DNA from: Taudactylus pleione | Taxonomy: Eukaryota > Chordata > Amphibia > Anura > Myobatrachidae | Direction of reading: 5' to 3' | Length of the DNA: 64,000 nt | NCBI GenBank assembly: GCA_031769625.1 | Contig: JAUIMM010000124.1 | Coordinates: 6,385,501 to 6,449,500 of the forward strand | Made by a program: the position numbers and the translations under genes | Notes under the pieces: model-generated | The model's database searches: none | The model's input: the letters and a program-made list of their open reading frames with translations, nothing else | Told to the model about the DNA's origin: nothing | In this document: positions 22,495 to 33,957 of the stretch, piece by piece | Numbering within the stretch: position 1 is the first letter of the stretch | Layout of the letters: every line of letters begins with the position of its first letter

Positions 22495-22871
22495 CTGCAG
22501 AGAAAAATAGGATTATAGAATTCAATAAAGAAACACAAAAATAAAAAAACATTTTTTATGGGTCCTGTAATTAATGTGACAAAAAAAAAAAAAAAAAAAG
22601 ATTATTAAGTAAATGCTATGTTAAATGGAATCTCAAGAGCAATATACAGCAGTCTGTCTAGAACTAGCAATACACATTAAAGTCAGATCATTAAGACCAA
22701 TCTTCTTTTTCTTAATCGAATTGTAAGATCATTAAAAACTATGTTACTCCGATTTCTGGGAGCTTTAACAGGTTCTGAGCTTCAGTGTTCTCCCCAGTCT
22801 GTTTTCTGCGGGCGCATCGTCCAGCAGAAACAGCCTGCTGTCCGGCAATTTTCCCCGCCGACCCCCGCTGT

Positions 22872-22938
22872 GGAACGCTGGCCTCTGAAGTGACCGGAGG
22901 CTAAAGAAGCATCTGATCACTTCAGAGGCCAGCGTTCC
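22872..22938. repeat. Perfect 22-bp stem-loop
   Basis: Arms 22872-22893 and 22917-22938 are exact complements (GGAACGCTGGCC... and ...GGCCAGCGTTCC) with a 23-base loop. It lies in a GC-rich repeat that runs into the minisatellite at 23095. Confidence 0.9.
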
Positions 22939-23094
22939 CAGTGATGTACTGCGCGGATGACGTCACACGCGATGTGAGGAGCCTGCCCCGCGCACCTGCT
23001 GGATCTAGTTAGATCGAGGCAGCAGCGAGTGGGAGAGCGGGTAAGCGGCCAGCAAGTAAAGATAAGTGCTGGGGCCAGGACCAGTCTGGGTGCA

Positions 23095-23345
23095 TTATTT
23101 ATGTCTGGGGGCACTGCATAAAGGGGCCAGCCTGGGGGCACTGCATAAAGGGGCCAGCCTGGGGGCATTGCATAAAGGGGCCAGCCTGGGGGCACTATTT
23201 AAGCCTGGGGGCACTACATAAGGGACTAGTCTGCGGGCACTACATAGGGGCACTACTTCAGCCAGGGGGCACTGCATAAGGGCAAAGCTAAACTACAGGG
23301 GGCAATGCATAAAGGGGAAAACTACAGGGGGCACTCTATAATGGG
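23095..23345. repeat. Minisatellite, about 31-bp unit
   Basis: Seven to eight units of GGGGGCACTGCATAAAGGGG with CCAGCCT spacers, degenerating to the right. Its six-frame translations give a repetitive PPGWPLYA-type peptide that is an artefact of the array. Confidence 0.9.
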
Positions 23346-24212
23346 CACTTTTGACTGAGAGCCAGTGGGGAGCAGCCTGAGACATGTCGGGCTGGAATGG
23401 TCTGGGAGATACCCCTTTTCCTGGCACTCGCATAATTGCGAAGGCCCCCACCCGGCTACTTTTGGATGCCACCCAGCTGGAAAAATTTCTGGGGAGAACA
23501 CTGGAGCTTTATTGTTGGTCAAACACCTGGACTCTGGGACTTTTTCCTGCCAGCTTGGAGTCGAATGGCCATCATTTAACCCTTTATTCCTACTTCATTG
23601 CAGAGGTTCCGGGAGATGAACGGTGCACTGCTGGCTGCTCCTTTGTTTCTCCATCAGCCCTCTGGAACATGTGCATAACTGGAGGCCAGTATCTTATAAC
23701 ATGAAATGCTTTGCAGATCAATATGTTTGCTCTTCTCTTGCTTTTCCTCTGGCACCAGCTTCTCTGAATTTCGTGCAGTATGAGTGATCAGTATCAAGCA
23801 GGGTGGACTGGGTTAAGGTATCATGGGTTTTGTACTGTATTATACTGATTTTGTCTTGACAACTTAAGTTTAGTTAACCACAGGTTGCTGTACTGCTTTT
23901 TTCTTTGTTGCGTAAAGATGATTACAAGGTAACCACGGCTCAACATGGATTTCACCTGTATGTTACTCTACCCCTCTCTCGATACTGTTTGTTGGTATCT
24001 AAGCCAAGGCTACTGTGAGTAATATAGCACATCAGAATTAGGTGTTGCCTGGTCCTAACTCCGATCAGAAAATGTGACCCCTATATTATTTGCTTTATTG
24101 AAACACATCAATGTGGATGGGCTGGTCTTATTATGCTACATATTCTCCTAATTCCAAAGGCGTTTCTAACCTTCTATTAAAAAAAAAAAAACCATCAGTG
24201 ATTTCCTTAACT

Positions 24213-24874
24213 CAGTGATTCCCAAACTTTTTTGTATCACGGCGTCCTAGACTATCAGCATTGTTTATACGGCACCCCTAGGCCAAAAGTTTGTTATTGA
24301 GAAATGCAGAAATTTTTTTTAGTAAAGTGAAGTAAATTGCGCTGACCTAGGATCAGTTATGTTATATTTAATTTGAGGGTAATTACATCCAAATCAGGTG
24401 AACGGTGTAGGAATTACAACGGTTTCTATATGTGCCTCCCACTTTTTAAGGGGCCTAAAGTAATGGGACAAACTAAACAATCCTAAATCTAACTTACACT
24501 TTAATACTTTGTTGCAAATCCTTTGCAGGAAATTGCAGCCTGAAGTCTGGAACGCATAGACATCACCAGACGCTGGGTTTCATCCCTGGTGATGCTCTGC
24601 CAGGCCTCTACTGCCTCTCTATTACCCTCAAATTAAATCTGAAAGTCTGCAGTTAAAGCACATCTTGTTTGTTTCATTTCAAAGCCATTGCGGTGGTGAA
24701 TAGAGGCCAAAATATGAAAATTCTGTCAATGTCCCAATATTTATGCACCTGACTGCATTTACATTATATTGACAATATACAATTTGATTTGGTGCTGGAC
24801 CACCAACCTGAGGCACCCCTGCAAATGTTCTGAGGCACCCCAGGGTGCCACGGCGCACAGTTTGGGAACCATCG
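24213..24874. mobile_element. hAT-like nonautonomous element interrupted by a Tc1 fragment
   Basis: Termini CAGTGATTCCCAAACTTTTT and the complement of CGATGGTTCCCAAACTGTGC. Flanks CCTTAACT (24205-24212) and CCTTAAAT (24875-24882) match at 7 of 8 positions, as expected of an old hAT duplication. The interior from about 24368 to 24755 belongs to a different family. Confidence 0.85.
24368..24755 (-). mobile_element. Tc1/mariner fragment nested in the hAT-like element
   Basis: The right end is the terminal repeat CAATATTTATGCACCTGACT(G). The left part has TTTGAGGGTAATTACATCC. The middle resembles Tc1 transposase coding sequence in reverse (region with CACCAGACGCTGGGTTTC). The same family supplies the fragment at 36501-36685 in opposite orientation. 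Confidence 0.75.
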
Positions 24875-24889
24875 CCTTAAATGAAAGAA

Positions 24890-25400
24890 AAAAATGCCTC
24901 TTATTGCCTTATCATCAGTTGCGCTGGACATCTGCTGGGTAACTTTAATAAGGTTGTGTGTGGACAGATGGTGTTACAGCTCCAGATGATCCTAAGTAAC
25001 GGATTCATTCTGCCAACCTTGTTGGTTATATGGTACAGGTCGATAATGGATTTGACTTCTCCTGCCATTCACCTAGACACCCCCTACCTGTCACGCATTG
25101 ACCTGATTCTTACCTCCTCCCAGTAGGACCCCTTGGTGCTATCTGTCCCCAGTGTGTTCCAAATATGGATCCCTGTCCTATATTGGCAACAATTAACCAA
25201 TACAGTCATTACATTTTAGCTCATGGGGGGAAATATGACTAAATTGACTACTTGAAGGGATATTTTGCTGAAAACTCAGTTGGGGTGGGACCAGATGTTT
25301 TGTGGTACTCACTCAAAGCATTCCTTAGCAATATTTTTATTAATCTGTTTTCTGGCTTTAAGAGATTTACAGAAAAGAGAAGCAGCAGCAGCTTAGCTTG
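24890..25400 (+). pseudogene. L1-like (LINE) ORF2 fragment, endonuclease to RT linker
   Basis: The plus strand reads LLGNFNKVV (compare the GDFN motif of AP endonuclease), then YLSRIDLILTSSQ (the SRID block that ends the domain) up to 25126. Past a stop and frame changes it reads LKGYFAENS and LWYSLKAFLSNIFI (about 25250-25340), like the LW-x-x-LKA segment of L1-type proteins. Short, with stops, no ends visible. The call rests on motif order. Confidence 0.6.
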
Positions 25401-25863
25401 ACCAAAAATGTCTAGACTTGGAAACCTTGTATGTTGGAGCCTGCTGTGAGGCTGACACATACAACTAGCACATTGTCCAAAAAAGACAAATCGTATATGA
25501 CTATTCTACAGGCACCATCATTACAGGCTAAAGTGGGAGACAAATAAGAGTTATGGTATAACATACCTACGTTAATGCTTTTTCATCGAGGTCCATGGGG
25601 TCCACAGCTATTACGTTGGGGTATATGGATGTATCCAGGCACCAAACAGTTAATCCAAGCTCTCAGCTCCCAGGATGCACCAGGTCCTCCCCTATATAAG
25701 CAGCCCCTGGTTACAGGCAGTCAGTTCGTTATAAAGCCAACCAAGAGAAGGCAAAACAGATAAGAAGGAAGGACCCATGTTCTCTAGACCAATCTCTCAA
25801 AGAGGGAAACGCTCAGAGATACACAGAATTACCCAATAACACCAGGTGCGTTAGGGTGGGTGT

Positions 25864-25960
25864 CCTGTGGACCCCATGGACCTCGAAGTTAACGAAGGCA
25901 TGTTATACCATAACTCTTATTTTCTTCTTCGGGGTCCATAGCTATTACGTTGGGGACATA
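25864..25960. repeat. Internal complementary region (ICR), copy C
   Basis: The complement of the left terminus ends CATAACTCTTAT at 25920. The complement of the right terminus starts TTTCTTCTTCGGGG at 25921. This is copy C's own terminal sequence, different from that of B/E and A/F. Confidence 0.9.
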
Positions 25961-26990
25961 CCAAAGAAGTACCCCTAGGACGCGGACGCTCCTGTGTTTC
26001 AGTAGAGAGGAGAATCCTCTGCCCAAAGGAAGCATCCTTAGGAGGCAAATGGAGGCAAATATGTCAAATGTGTACAATTTTACAAAGGTGTGGACGGAAG
26101 ACCACATGGCTGCCTTGCATGTTTGTTCCGCAGAGGCTCCACTACGCACCGTCCACGATGGTCCCACAGATCGAGTAGAATGGGTACAACAAGATCAGTT
26201 TGTGTGTATGCTTGAGAAATTGTCATATGCAACCATCTGGCCATGTCCGTCTGTTAACCGGCTAGCCTTGCTTATGACAGCCATACAACACGAATAAAAT
26301 AAAAGTAAAACCTTATTCCTAATGGAGTTGGTGTGATCTACATAGATGCGTAATGCACAAACAACATCCAGTGATGCTTCAATAGCCGAAAGACCTGAAG
26401 CTAGCAAAGCCGGAAGCACCATTTCTTAATTTCCAATGAAACCGGGAAACCCCGTAGGAAGGTACCCGGCCCTAGAAGAACAGCTCTATCCTGATGAAAT
26501 ATCAGCAAAGGAGAGCGAAAAGACAGGGCTGCTAAATCAGAGACCCTACGGGCAGAAGAGATAGCCTGAAAAAACGGTCTTCGCTGTCAACCACTTTAGG
26601 TCTACTGATTTCAGGGTTCGAATACAGGAGCCTGCAAAGTCCTGAGAACCAATACCAAACCCCACGGCTACCGGGGGGACAAAGGGAGGCTGAAACCTCA
26701 AAAAAACCCTGAAAAAATATCCTAACGTCAGGCCAATGGGGCGATCCCTTGCTGAACCCAACTGAAAGTGCAGAAGCCCGAACTCTCAGGGAGGCCAGAC
26801 GGAGACCCCGGTCTAAACCAGCCTGACAACAAGAAAACACTTGAGAACCATAACCACCCTAGGGTCACCTTTTCTCAGTTTACCCTGCTGAGACTACAAG
26901 TGCCAAATTTTGTAATAAATTTAGCCAGAGAAAGGTTTCTGTGCCCTCTGAAATACAGAACTTGAAAAAACTTTTCCCTTTAAGACAGAA
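25889..26990 (-). pseudogene. DIRS tyrosine recombinase (ORF3) remnant, copy C
   Basis: The C-terminal part keeps MGPSWTVRSGASAEQTCKAA followed by WSSVHTFVKLYTFD, so the HxxR box context and the Tyr are recognisable (25889-26190). Upstream pieces (26195-26422, 26532-26840) have SAIEASLDVVCALRIYVDHT and LDRGLRLASLRVRASALSV in shifted frames. Multiple frameshifts; inactive. Confidence 0.8.
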
Positions 26991-27094
26991 GTCTCAAGAG
27001 CCACACCGTCAAAGACAGACGAGGAAGATCTGGATACAGGCAGGGACCCTGTGTATTAACAGGTACAACCTTGAAGGAAAAGGCCACGGAGTGT

Positions 27095-27632
27095 CTATGG
27101 AGAGACTCTGTAGGTCAGTGAACCAATGGTATCCAGGCCAAGCAAGGGCTCAGTATTACTATTGCACTCTCCTGCTTGTATTTCCTGATAACCCTTGGAA
27201 GAAGGGAAAACCGGAAGAAACAAAATACGCCAGTCTGAAGTTTCACTGATCCGAGGCATGAGGTCTACCACTGGAAGACCCCATCTGTCCACAAGGCTCC
27301 GAAACCCCTGTGAATGAAGAGCCCACTCTCTGGCATGTATATCCTGCTGGCTTAGGAAGTCAGCTTCCAAATTGAGGACGCCTGGTATGAACAGAGCGGA
27401 TCTCGCTGGAAATGACATTCTGCCCAAATCAGAATGTTTGGTTTGTACTTGGACAGCCCTGCTCCTTTAGTAATTCCTGAGCTTTGAACAAGCGCTCTTG
27501 AATACTGCCTTTAGTTCCAGGACGTTTACGAACAGACTGCTTTCCGTTGTCGTCCATCTTCCCTGAAATGTGTGTTGACCTGTCTCTGCTCCCCATCAGC
27601 GGAGACTGGCATTGTTCGTGAGGAGAACCCAA
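27095..27632 (-). pseudogene. DIRS RNase H / MT-like fragment, copy C
   Basis: Only the later part of ORF2 remains. GVLNLEADFLSQQDIHAREW and VDRWGLPVVDLM read from 27427. The segment 27429-27632 is the overlapping-frame shadow. Further right the element jumps to leader sequence, so RT motifs are absent. Confidence 0.75.
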
Positions 27633-27829
27633 TCCGAATCCAGAATGGGCGACCCATGTCGAGATGGTACATCTGCAACCCCCATGACAGGGACAGTCGT
27701 ACTTATGGCGAGAGAGAGATTGTCTGTGCCTTTATCCTTTTGCAGAGGGCAATAAGGAGAAACAGTAGTGAGAGGTTAACACTTTATAATACACACACAC
27801 AGATTTCAAATAAGTCACAAATAATGCAT

Positions 27830-27830
<1 letters not shown>

Positions 27831-27886
<56 letters not shown>

Positions 27887-27890
27887 CACT
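27831..27890. repeat. (TA)n(CA)n microsatellite
   Basis: About 20 TA dinucleotides followed by CA repeats, located near the internal deletion of DIRS copy C. Confidence 0.95.
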
Positions 27891-29875
27891 CAGCAAAGCA
27901 TATGCAATTTAGGCTCCTCAATAAACTACGAACAGCCTTAAGCTTAGTAGCATATGGAGCTTCTGTATGACCGGTCCCAAGGGAGAGGCATTCAGGGAGA
28001 CTAACCCAATACCTCTTGAGTAACAGCCATATAGAGCACCCAGGAGTGATCTGTGGCAGGCTCATATAGTTGGAGGCTGGGAAGAGCAACCCAAACGTGG
28101 GAACCTCGTGAGGGCCGTAGTTCGGGTTGGGGAAGGGGCCGCCAGGGAAGCGTACCTCCTCTATGCTGCATGGACCCACCCGGCACCCTGACATGGCTGC
28201 CGCCATAAGCCCCGGGTGTCAGGAACATCAAGTCCCGGCTGCCCACACAGCAGTCCCCTGGCCAGTCCCCATGCCGAAGGACAGACCGCTCGTGACCGCG
28301 GAGTCAGCAGCCACCCACGACCCTACTTATCTGCATCCGCGATGCCCGGTCCAGAGCCTAAGCCCCTGCCGAAAGCACTAGTCATTTGACCAGCGTTGCA
28401 GCGCCGGCAGACAGAGCAGGAGACCCGTGCGTCTATCAGATGCTCAGTTGCCACAGACGGGGAACACGTGCCAACTGCCCTTAAAAAAAACAAAGCTCGC
28501 CTTCGGGACTGCAACGCAGTCCCACTGTTAATACGGTGCCTTCTCGCACCAAACAGTACACTGACTGCCTGTAACCAGGGGCGGGGTATATAGGGGAGGA
28601 CCTGGTGCATCCTGGAAGCGGAGTGCTTGGATTAACTGTTGGTACCTGGATACATCCATATACCCCAACGTAGTAGCTGTGGACCCCATGGACCCCGGAA
28701 GAAGAAACATGGCGTGTCTGGTTAGGGATGAACTAATTAACTAACAGAACAGTTCTGGCTATAGTGAATGGCCAGAGTGTTACACACTGTAAAAGGTGCA
28801 CAGATCACAGACGTCTTATTTCACTAGTTTTCTGGGTAAACTAAGACATAGTAATTATTTTTGAACATGTAAAAAAGGCCTTGTGCACTGGTTTTATATG
28901 CCTTGTTTTTAAGGCAAGCTTTCAATATATCCTTGCCACTGACTGTGTGCCATTAGATATTTGCAAGTAGCACCCCCATACTGCTATTTGCCCTCTGTCA
29001 TTATAACATATTTGTGTAAATGAATTACAACAGTCCCAAGTCTTCTTAATAACCGCGTCTTGCTTGGGGTTGCTGTATGTGGAAACCAACGTCAGAGGTG
29101 TGTGGATAGAAAGGGTTGGATATCTAGTAGTAGTAGTTGTTCCGTGCCTTTTCCAGGGGACTGTACATTCCCTTTAACAGTATTCAGCATATCCATAGAA
29201 AATCTAACTTTGCACTTAGACATGGAGATGGCTTTTCTTTTTGTTTATGATCCAACCTTGTTTTTTTTATAACTTGCAGGATATGGGCTGTGAGCTGGTG
29301 GTTACCTGTAAAAGAATCCCCAAAACTCCTCTCCCTTCTCCTGGAGAATTTACATGTTCAAACGAGATAATTGTTCTCCTGGATAATCAAGCTGTATTGC
29401 TGTGTCCACTTTGACATTATGTCCTAGAGTAGACCCTAGTCAAAACTGATGAATGGCCATAAATTTGGGGATTTTAAGTATCAGCAAACACAATCTTCTG
29501 TTGCTTGTTAGAACAGCAAATATACATTTTCCTTGAAAATCCTTCATGCAGCTTCTGCCCACAAACATGTCCTTTTCTGGCACTGTTATTCCTCCATAGC
29601 GCTATAGTAATAAGTATTATCTTTTGTAGGTCTCATTATCTTAGACTCTTGTTGCACAATAACACTAGCATTTGTAATGCAATAGATTTGCAAGGAAAGG
29701 GTTAATGAGATCATTTCCACAGGTCATTCCAAAGGTGTCAGAGGATCTTGACAATGTCCATATGCCCACTGCGCTTGCTGTAAGAACATTGCTATAACAT
29801 ACACTAGTTAGATCCAGATAATTGGGTGTTGGTAAAGAGATATTAAAGGAAGTGTTACTGTGCACTGAACACTAA

Positions 29876-30732
29876 GGCCCGAATCCAATTAGAGGCGAAA
29901 AGTCGCGGCCGGCGATGAGCATTTGCAGCTGCAATCTCACCTGTTTGGAGGCGAAGTTTTCACGTACTTTCACCATGCGCGCTCCCGCTTTTCACCCTGT
30001 TCAATTGCAAAACAGGTGAAAACTCACATGTGCGAATGGCTAGCGAAAAAGACAGCTTATTTTGGGGAAATCAGTCTGTACCCCAGAAAAAGCCTAACTG
30101 ACCCTGGAAATCAATATAGAAGTGTATTAATAGCTGTAAAAATTATTTTGGTTGTTTAAATTCAGTTAAAGGGCTGTTATATGCATATTTGCATAAGTGT
30201 GGAAAAATTATCTAAAGCAATTTCTTTTAGAAAAAAATTTCTGTAATTAAATTGGGGGTACATTTAAATGGGTACTAGTATATTTTTTGATCTCTAAAGA
30301 GCATTTTAAAATAACTGCTGCAACCTCCCGCAATCTTAAAAATACCTGTCCCATCTATAGAGCGCCCCAAAATACCAGACCCAGTACTTTATACCCATTA
30401 TCAAACAGACTTTACATTTTCACCCCAAAAATGACATGCCTTTTTTAGGGGTAATTAAGAATTTTTTTTTTGCCATAATTAGTCTTTAGGTGGGGGTGTC
30501 CAAAGGGTTCTGAACCAAGTCCCCACATTTTTAGCTCTAAATATAGATTTTGCACAACTTTTCTCCTGCCTCTGGGTGGAGAAGCTTTTACACCTGTTTC
30601 TGCCTATGGATTTTTCAAACGTGAAAAAGTCCTGGAATTGAATAGGACGATACGTGGGAATGTGGCGAAAACATCACATCGGCGATCGCTTTTCGTTGAT
30701 AACGGCTGTTCGCCTTTAATTGAATCCGGCCC
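29876..30732. mobile_element. Nonautonomous DNA transposon with TAA target-site duplication
   Basis: 857 bp. Left terminus GGCCCGAATCCAATTAGAGG, right terminus the complement of GGGCCGGATTCAATTAAAGG. TAA flanks both ends (29873-29875, 30733-30735). The 3-bp TWA duplication suggests PIF/Harbinger. No transposase seen. Related to 33958-34768 by its ends and by shared phrases such as TTGAATAGG near the right end. Confidence 0.85.
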
Positions 30733-31100
30733 TAAATGGAAGTGCAAAGACTTGATATGAAATTCTGTCAGGACCTACGGTGAAGAAAGTACTGGGGGAC
30801 CCTTATGTTAGAACCACACCCTGAACTACTGCGCAAGTATCAGATGCTTTGTTTGCTTTGTGTTAATCAACTAAGCTAAGTAGATTTGTTTAATTTCTGT
30901 ATCTAATTAATCCTGTTACTGATGATTACGTCTATAAAACTTTGTTACTTTTATTATAGCATACGGTGTGGTATATTCATGTCATTGGTCCATTCGTCTG
31001 TTTGTTTGTCCGGTTATGCATTCGGACACCTGTGCACCAATTCGATTGAAACCAACGCAATGTTGTAAAGTTGGATCCTGGCCAAATTTTAGGAGGGTTA

Positions 31101-31605
31101 GGGTCCCAGTCACACCTCCCGTTGGTGTACGCTGGGCAGAACATTGACCCAGGGGGCCTGTTCTGGGGCTTCAACAGAGGGGTGAGATTTGGTCTGGGAT
31201 GCCTAATGGAGTGGTTGGGGTCACAGTCAGACCTCTTGGCTGAGTGTACTGGGCAGAACTTTGACTCAGGGAGCCTGTTCTGGGCTTTACACAGGATGGA
31301 TTTGGACAACATTACATAATTTGGACGAAAACTTCGGAGTGGTAACACTGGATCCCAGAAGACATACTAGGGGGTTGAGGTCCCGTCGGACCTCCCGTTA
31401 GTGTATCCTGGGCAGGACTTGGACCTGGGGAACATGTTCTGTGCCTCCCACTGGATAGATTTGGATGAAAACTTCACAGAGGGGTGGCAAGTGGCCTGGG
31501 ATGCCTAATGGAGTGGTTGGGGTCCCAGCTGGACCTCACAACGGAGTGTGCCCGGCAGAACTTTAAGAGCTTGTTCTGGGTCAGCCGCTGGATATACAGT
31601 ATTTG
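31101..31605. repeat. Four-copy diverged tandem repeat
   Basis: Four blocks built on GGTCCCAG-x-x-GGACCTC followed by CTGGGCAGAACTTTGA and CCTGTTCTGGG start near 31101, 31217, 31377 and 31518. The phrase GGGATGCCTAATGGAGTGG occurs twice (about 31197 and 31498). Spacing varies (about 116, 160 and 141 bp). Family unknown. Confidence 0.8.
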
Positions 31606-31770
31606 GACATTACATAATAAAACATAATAACTTGAAGATTTAAACCTATGTACTTTAGCTAGTCTTCAAATAATAATGTGAATCCTGTTACAGTGCGAAG
31701 GTTGAGAATGTATCAAGTATTGCTGCAGAAGTAGTACCTCAAAGTCTGCACCTACTGTGATAGTAATTAA

Positions 31771-32464
31771 GGGGGAGATTTATTAAAGCTTGGAGAGAGA
31801 GAAAATTGTGAGAGATAAAGCATCAACCAATCAGCTCCTGTCATTTTACAGGCTGTGGGGAGATGCATTACAGTGGCACGCATAGTGCCGCTATAACTCT
31901 TGCTGCTTCGCCTCTTTTCCCAGGCGAAGCAGTAACGACGAGATTTAATAACATGTCTGGTGGAGTGAAAACTCCCCCCACCGGCGATCCCTACCAGACC
32001 CCACAGAGCATCAAACTAGTGCTGTTGCGCCGTCACCCCCTGCCCTGCCGGCTCCGGGCTGCACGCAAGATCTTGCGCGTGCTCAGTGGAGCCGGCAGGG
32101 CAGGGGCAGCCGCTGCAGTCCCTGCTGTGGTGATAAAGGAATGACAGCTGCAGCTGTCGATATCAATAGCTGCAGCTGTCAGAATGGTCAGTGCCACTAA
32201 CCGTTCATACATTGGGTGGCACATCGGCTCGCTATCTTGTAGATAGCAGCGTCGATAACAAGGGTGCACAGCACCCTTCATTTACCAGCCAACCCCACTT
32301 TAATACATGGGTAGAAGCGGTATTAGCGCACATAGCATGCGCTGATAACACTTCTCCCTCATATCGCAGAGTCGTACATCTCACATGTTTGAAAAATTAC
32401 ACAGTTGATTGGTGCTTTATGTCTCCCAATTTAATCTCTCTCCAAGCTTTAATAAATCTCCCCC
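31771..32464. mobile_element. Inverted-repeat element with GC-rich inserted centre
   Basis: Outer arms GGGGGAGATTTATTAAAGCT at the left and its near-perfect complement ending at 32464. The left arm contains CAACCAATCAGCTCCTGTCA, as in the MITE at 21563-21704. The centre (about 31862-32390) is GC-rich and holds a palindromic TAGCTGCAGCTGTCA-type hairpin at 32139-32182, so it looks like a second element inside the first. Confidence 0.75.
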
Positions 32465-32951
32465 ATATTTCCACTATATCAGCACTCTTTCAGCATCTTT
32501 TCAGAAGTTGAAATCAATTTTAGTGGTCATGAGTTTCCTGCATTGTAACACATATACACTTGAGGTCATTGCGCTTGATACTATAAAGCATCAATCTTAG
32601 AGGTGTAGAGTGATAACTTTTAACCTGTATTACTAGAGGATGCAGTTCTAAGGGAATTGCTCCAAAAGTCTTGGTCACCACTTTCACCCAGTTTGTAATT
32701 CTGAAGGCATGGGTGTCAGGAATTCAGAAAAGGAGCCCGTCAATCCTCCATTACACTTACAGGTGAGACCCAAAAATTTTAAAAAATAAATGGCAAACAC
32801 CTGTCTAATCCGACTCTAGAATACAAGGACAAGTAAGACTTCTTTTCTGGTCTGACTCCATAATAGGGGTGGACTATCCCCATGGTGTTTGCTGGTATAT
32901 AGGAGGATGAGGAAACAAGATGGTGGCAGGCAGCCCTACTCTACTGTAGAC

Positions 32952-33118
32952 CAGTGGTTGCCAACTCCAGTCCTCAAGTACAGATTGTGTATTTCTTTAC
33001 TCATGCACAGGTGAGTTAATCTATTTTGCTGGGTCAGCAATTACCCCACTGTTTCCACAGACAAAAATCCTCAAACCATGACTTGTGGGCACTTGAGAAC
33101 TGGAGTTGGGGACCACAG
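32952..33118. mobile_element. hAT-like MITE
   Basis: Termini CAGTGGTTGCCAACTCCAGT and the complement of CTGTGGTCCCCAACTCCAGT. Flanks CTGTAGAC (32944-32951) and CTCTAGAT (33119-33126) agree at 6 of 8 bases. Old nonautonomous insertion. Confidence 0.82.
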
Positions 33119-33339
33119 CTCTAGATCAGCACCATATCAAAAATACTATTTCAGAAGGGACCGCAATTACAATATTTATTTTATTATCAGTTACTTATAA
33201 AGTGTAGCACATTCCGTTCCTCTTTACAATTAGGAACAAACAGTAATAGAACAAGACGGGTAGTAACAGACAGACAGAGGTAAGAAGGCCCTGCTAGCAA
33301 GCTTACAATATAACAGAGACAAGAATCAAATGGACCTAC

Positions 33340-33487
33340 CTTGGGCTTCAAATGAAATTTTCTCATGTGGAAAAGAGCCTCTCCGGGTGCCTGTAGAGCA
33401 GGCAAAAACCATTTCTTTTGTATATATGCTACACACGGGACTAGTAAAGTTCGGAATCACAAGCTGAGAAAACAGCATTTCTTCTGA
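33340..33487 (-). CDS. nup133: nup133 internal exon (third in window)
   Basis: 148-bp exon. The acceptor is preceded by TTTCTTTCCCTATAG and the donor GTAGGT lies at 33334-33339. It starts in phase 0 and reads SEEMLFSQLVIPNFTSPVC, then SIYTKEMVFACSTGT and FPHEKISFEAQ, leaving one base that completes Gly with the next exon. The pattern (S-E-x-x-x-x-Q-x-x-V-P-N-F, V-C-S-T-G-T, EKI-F-AQ) is that of the Nup133 beta-propeller. Intact. Confidence 0.95.
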
Positions 33488-33957
33488 CTATAGGGAAAGA
33501 AAAAAAAAGTGGAGAAAAAAAATATTACAAATGTAGCCCTGTACAGGTTCTATTAATTATACTGATGACAAAGATGAAAGACAACATTTAACATTTTTCA
33601 TTGTGATCCACTTATTGTATATGACGATCAATGAGCAATAGTTGTATTAATAGCCTTGAAATGTTTGGTTGAACAGTCCTCTAATAAAGAAAGAAAAAAT
33701 CTTTATGTACCTTATCTTTAAAGAAAAACTGTACTGCTTACATACAAATTCTGATGTATATTTAGGTTAAATGGCAGATAAAGTGCACTTCTGCATGTGG
33801 TTACATAGCAACTCAGTTTGATCGCTACAGGCGATGTCACCGAAGGGATGGGCCAGCATAAGCCCCAAAACGCATTCCCCCTACACTCCTCTACCTTTCA
33901 TTTGAAGCTGCAAAATTCTGAAACTAATAAAATTAGACATGTGAACTTCACCATTAT

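Larger units (their letters stand above)
22495..25543. other. nup133 intron segment with nested repeats
   Basis: Contains an A-run at 22581-22600, a long perfect stem (22872-22938), a minisatellite (23095-23345), a hAT-like element split by a Tc1 fragment (24213-24874) and an L1-like fragment (24890-25400). About 23350-24180 has no recognised feature. Confidence 0.6.
25544..28707 (-). mobile_element. DIRS-type YR retrotransposon, copy C (internally deleted)
   Basis: 3164 bp. The left end starts ATAAGAGTTATGG at 25544 and the right end finishes GAAGAAA at 28701-28707. ITRs cover about 25544-25735 and 28555-28707. The ICR is intact at about 25864-25960. YR and part of the RNase H/MT region remain. 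All of Gag and nearly all of RT are missing; a TA/CA microsatellite (27831-27890) sits close to the deletion point and the remainder is leader. Termini match copy D, which defines subfamily C/D. Confidence 0.93.
28708..33339. other. nup133 intron segment with nonautonomous DNA transposons
   Basis: Includes an 857-bp element (29876-30732), a four-unit tandem repeat (31101-31605), a nested inverted-repeat element (31771-32464) and a hAT-like MITE (32952-33118). From 28710 to 29870 nothing was recognised. Confidence 0.6.

Noticed and set aside
22917..23277. Minus-strand frames with repeated PPGWPLYA peptides
   Set aside because: This is simply the translation of the 31-bp minisatellite at 23095-23345.
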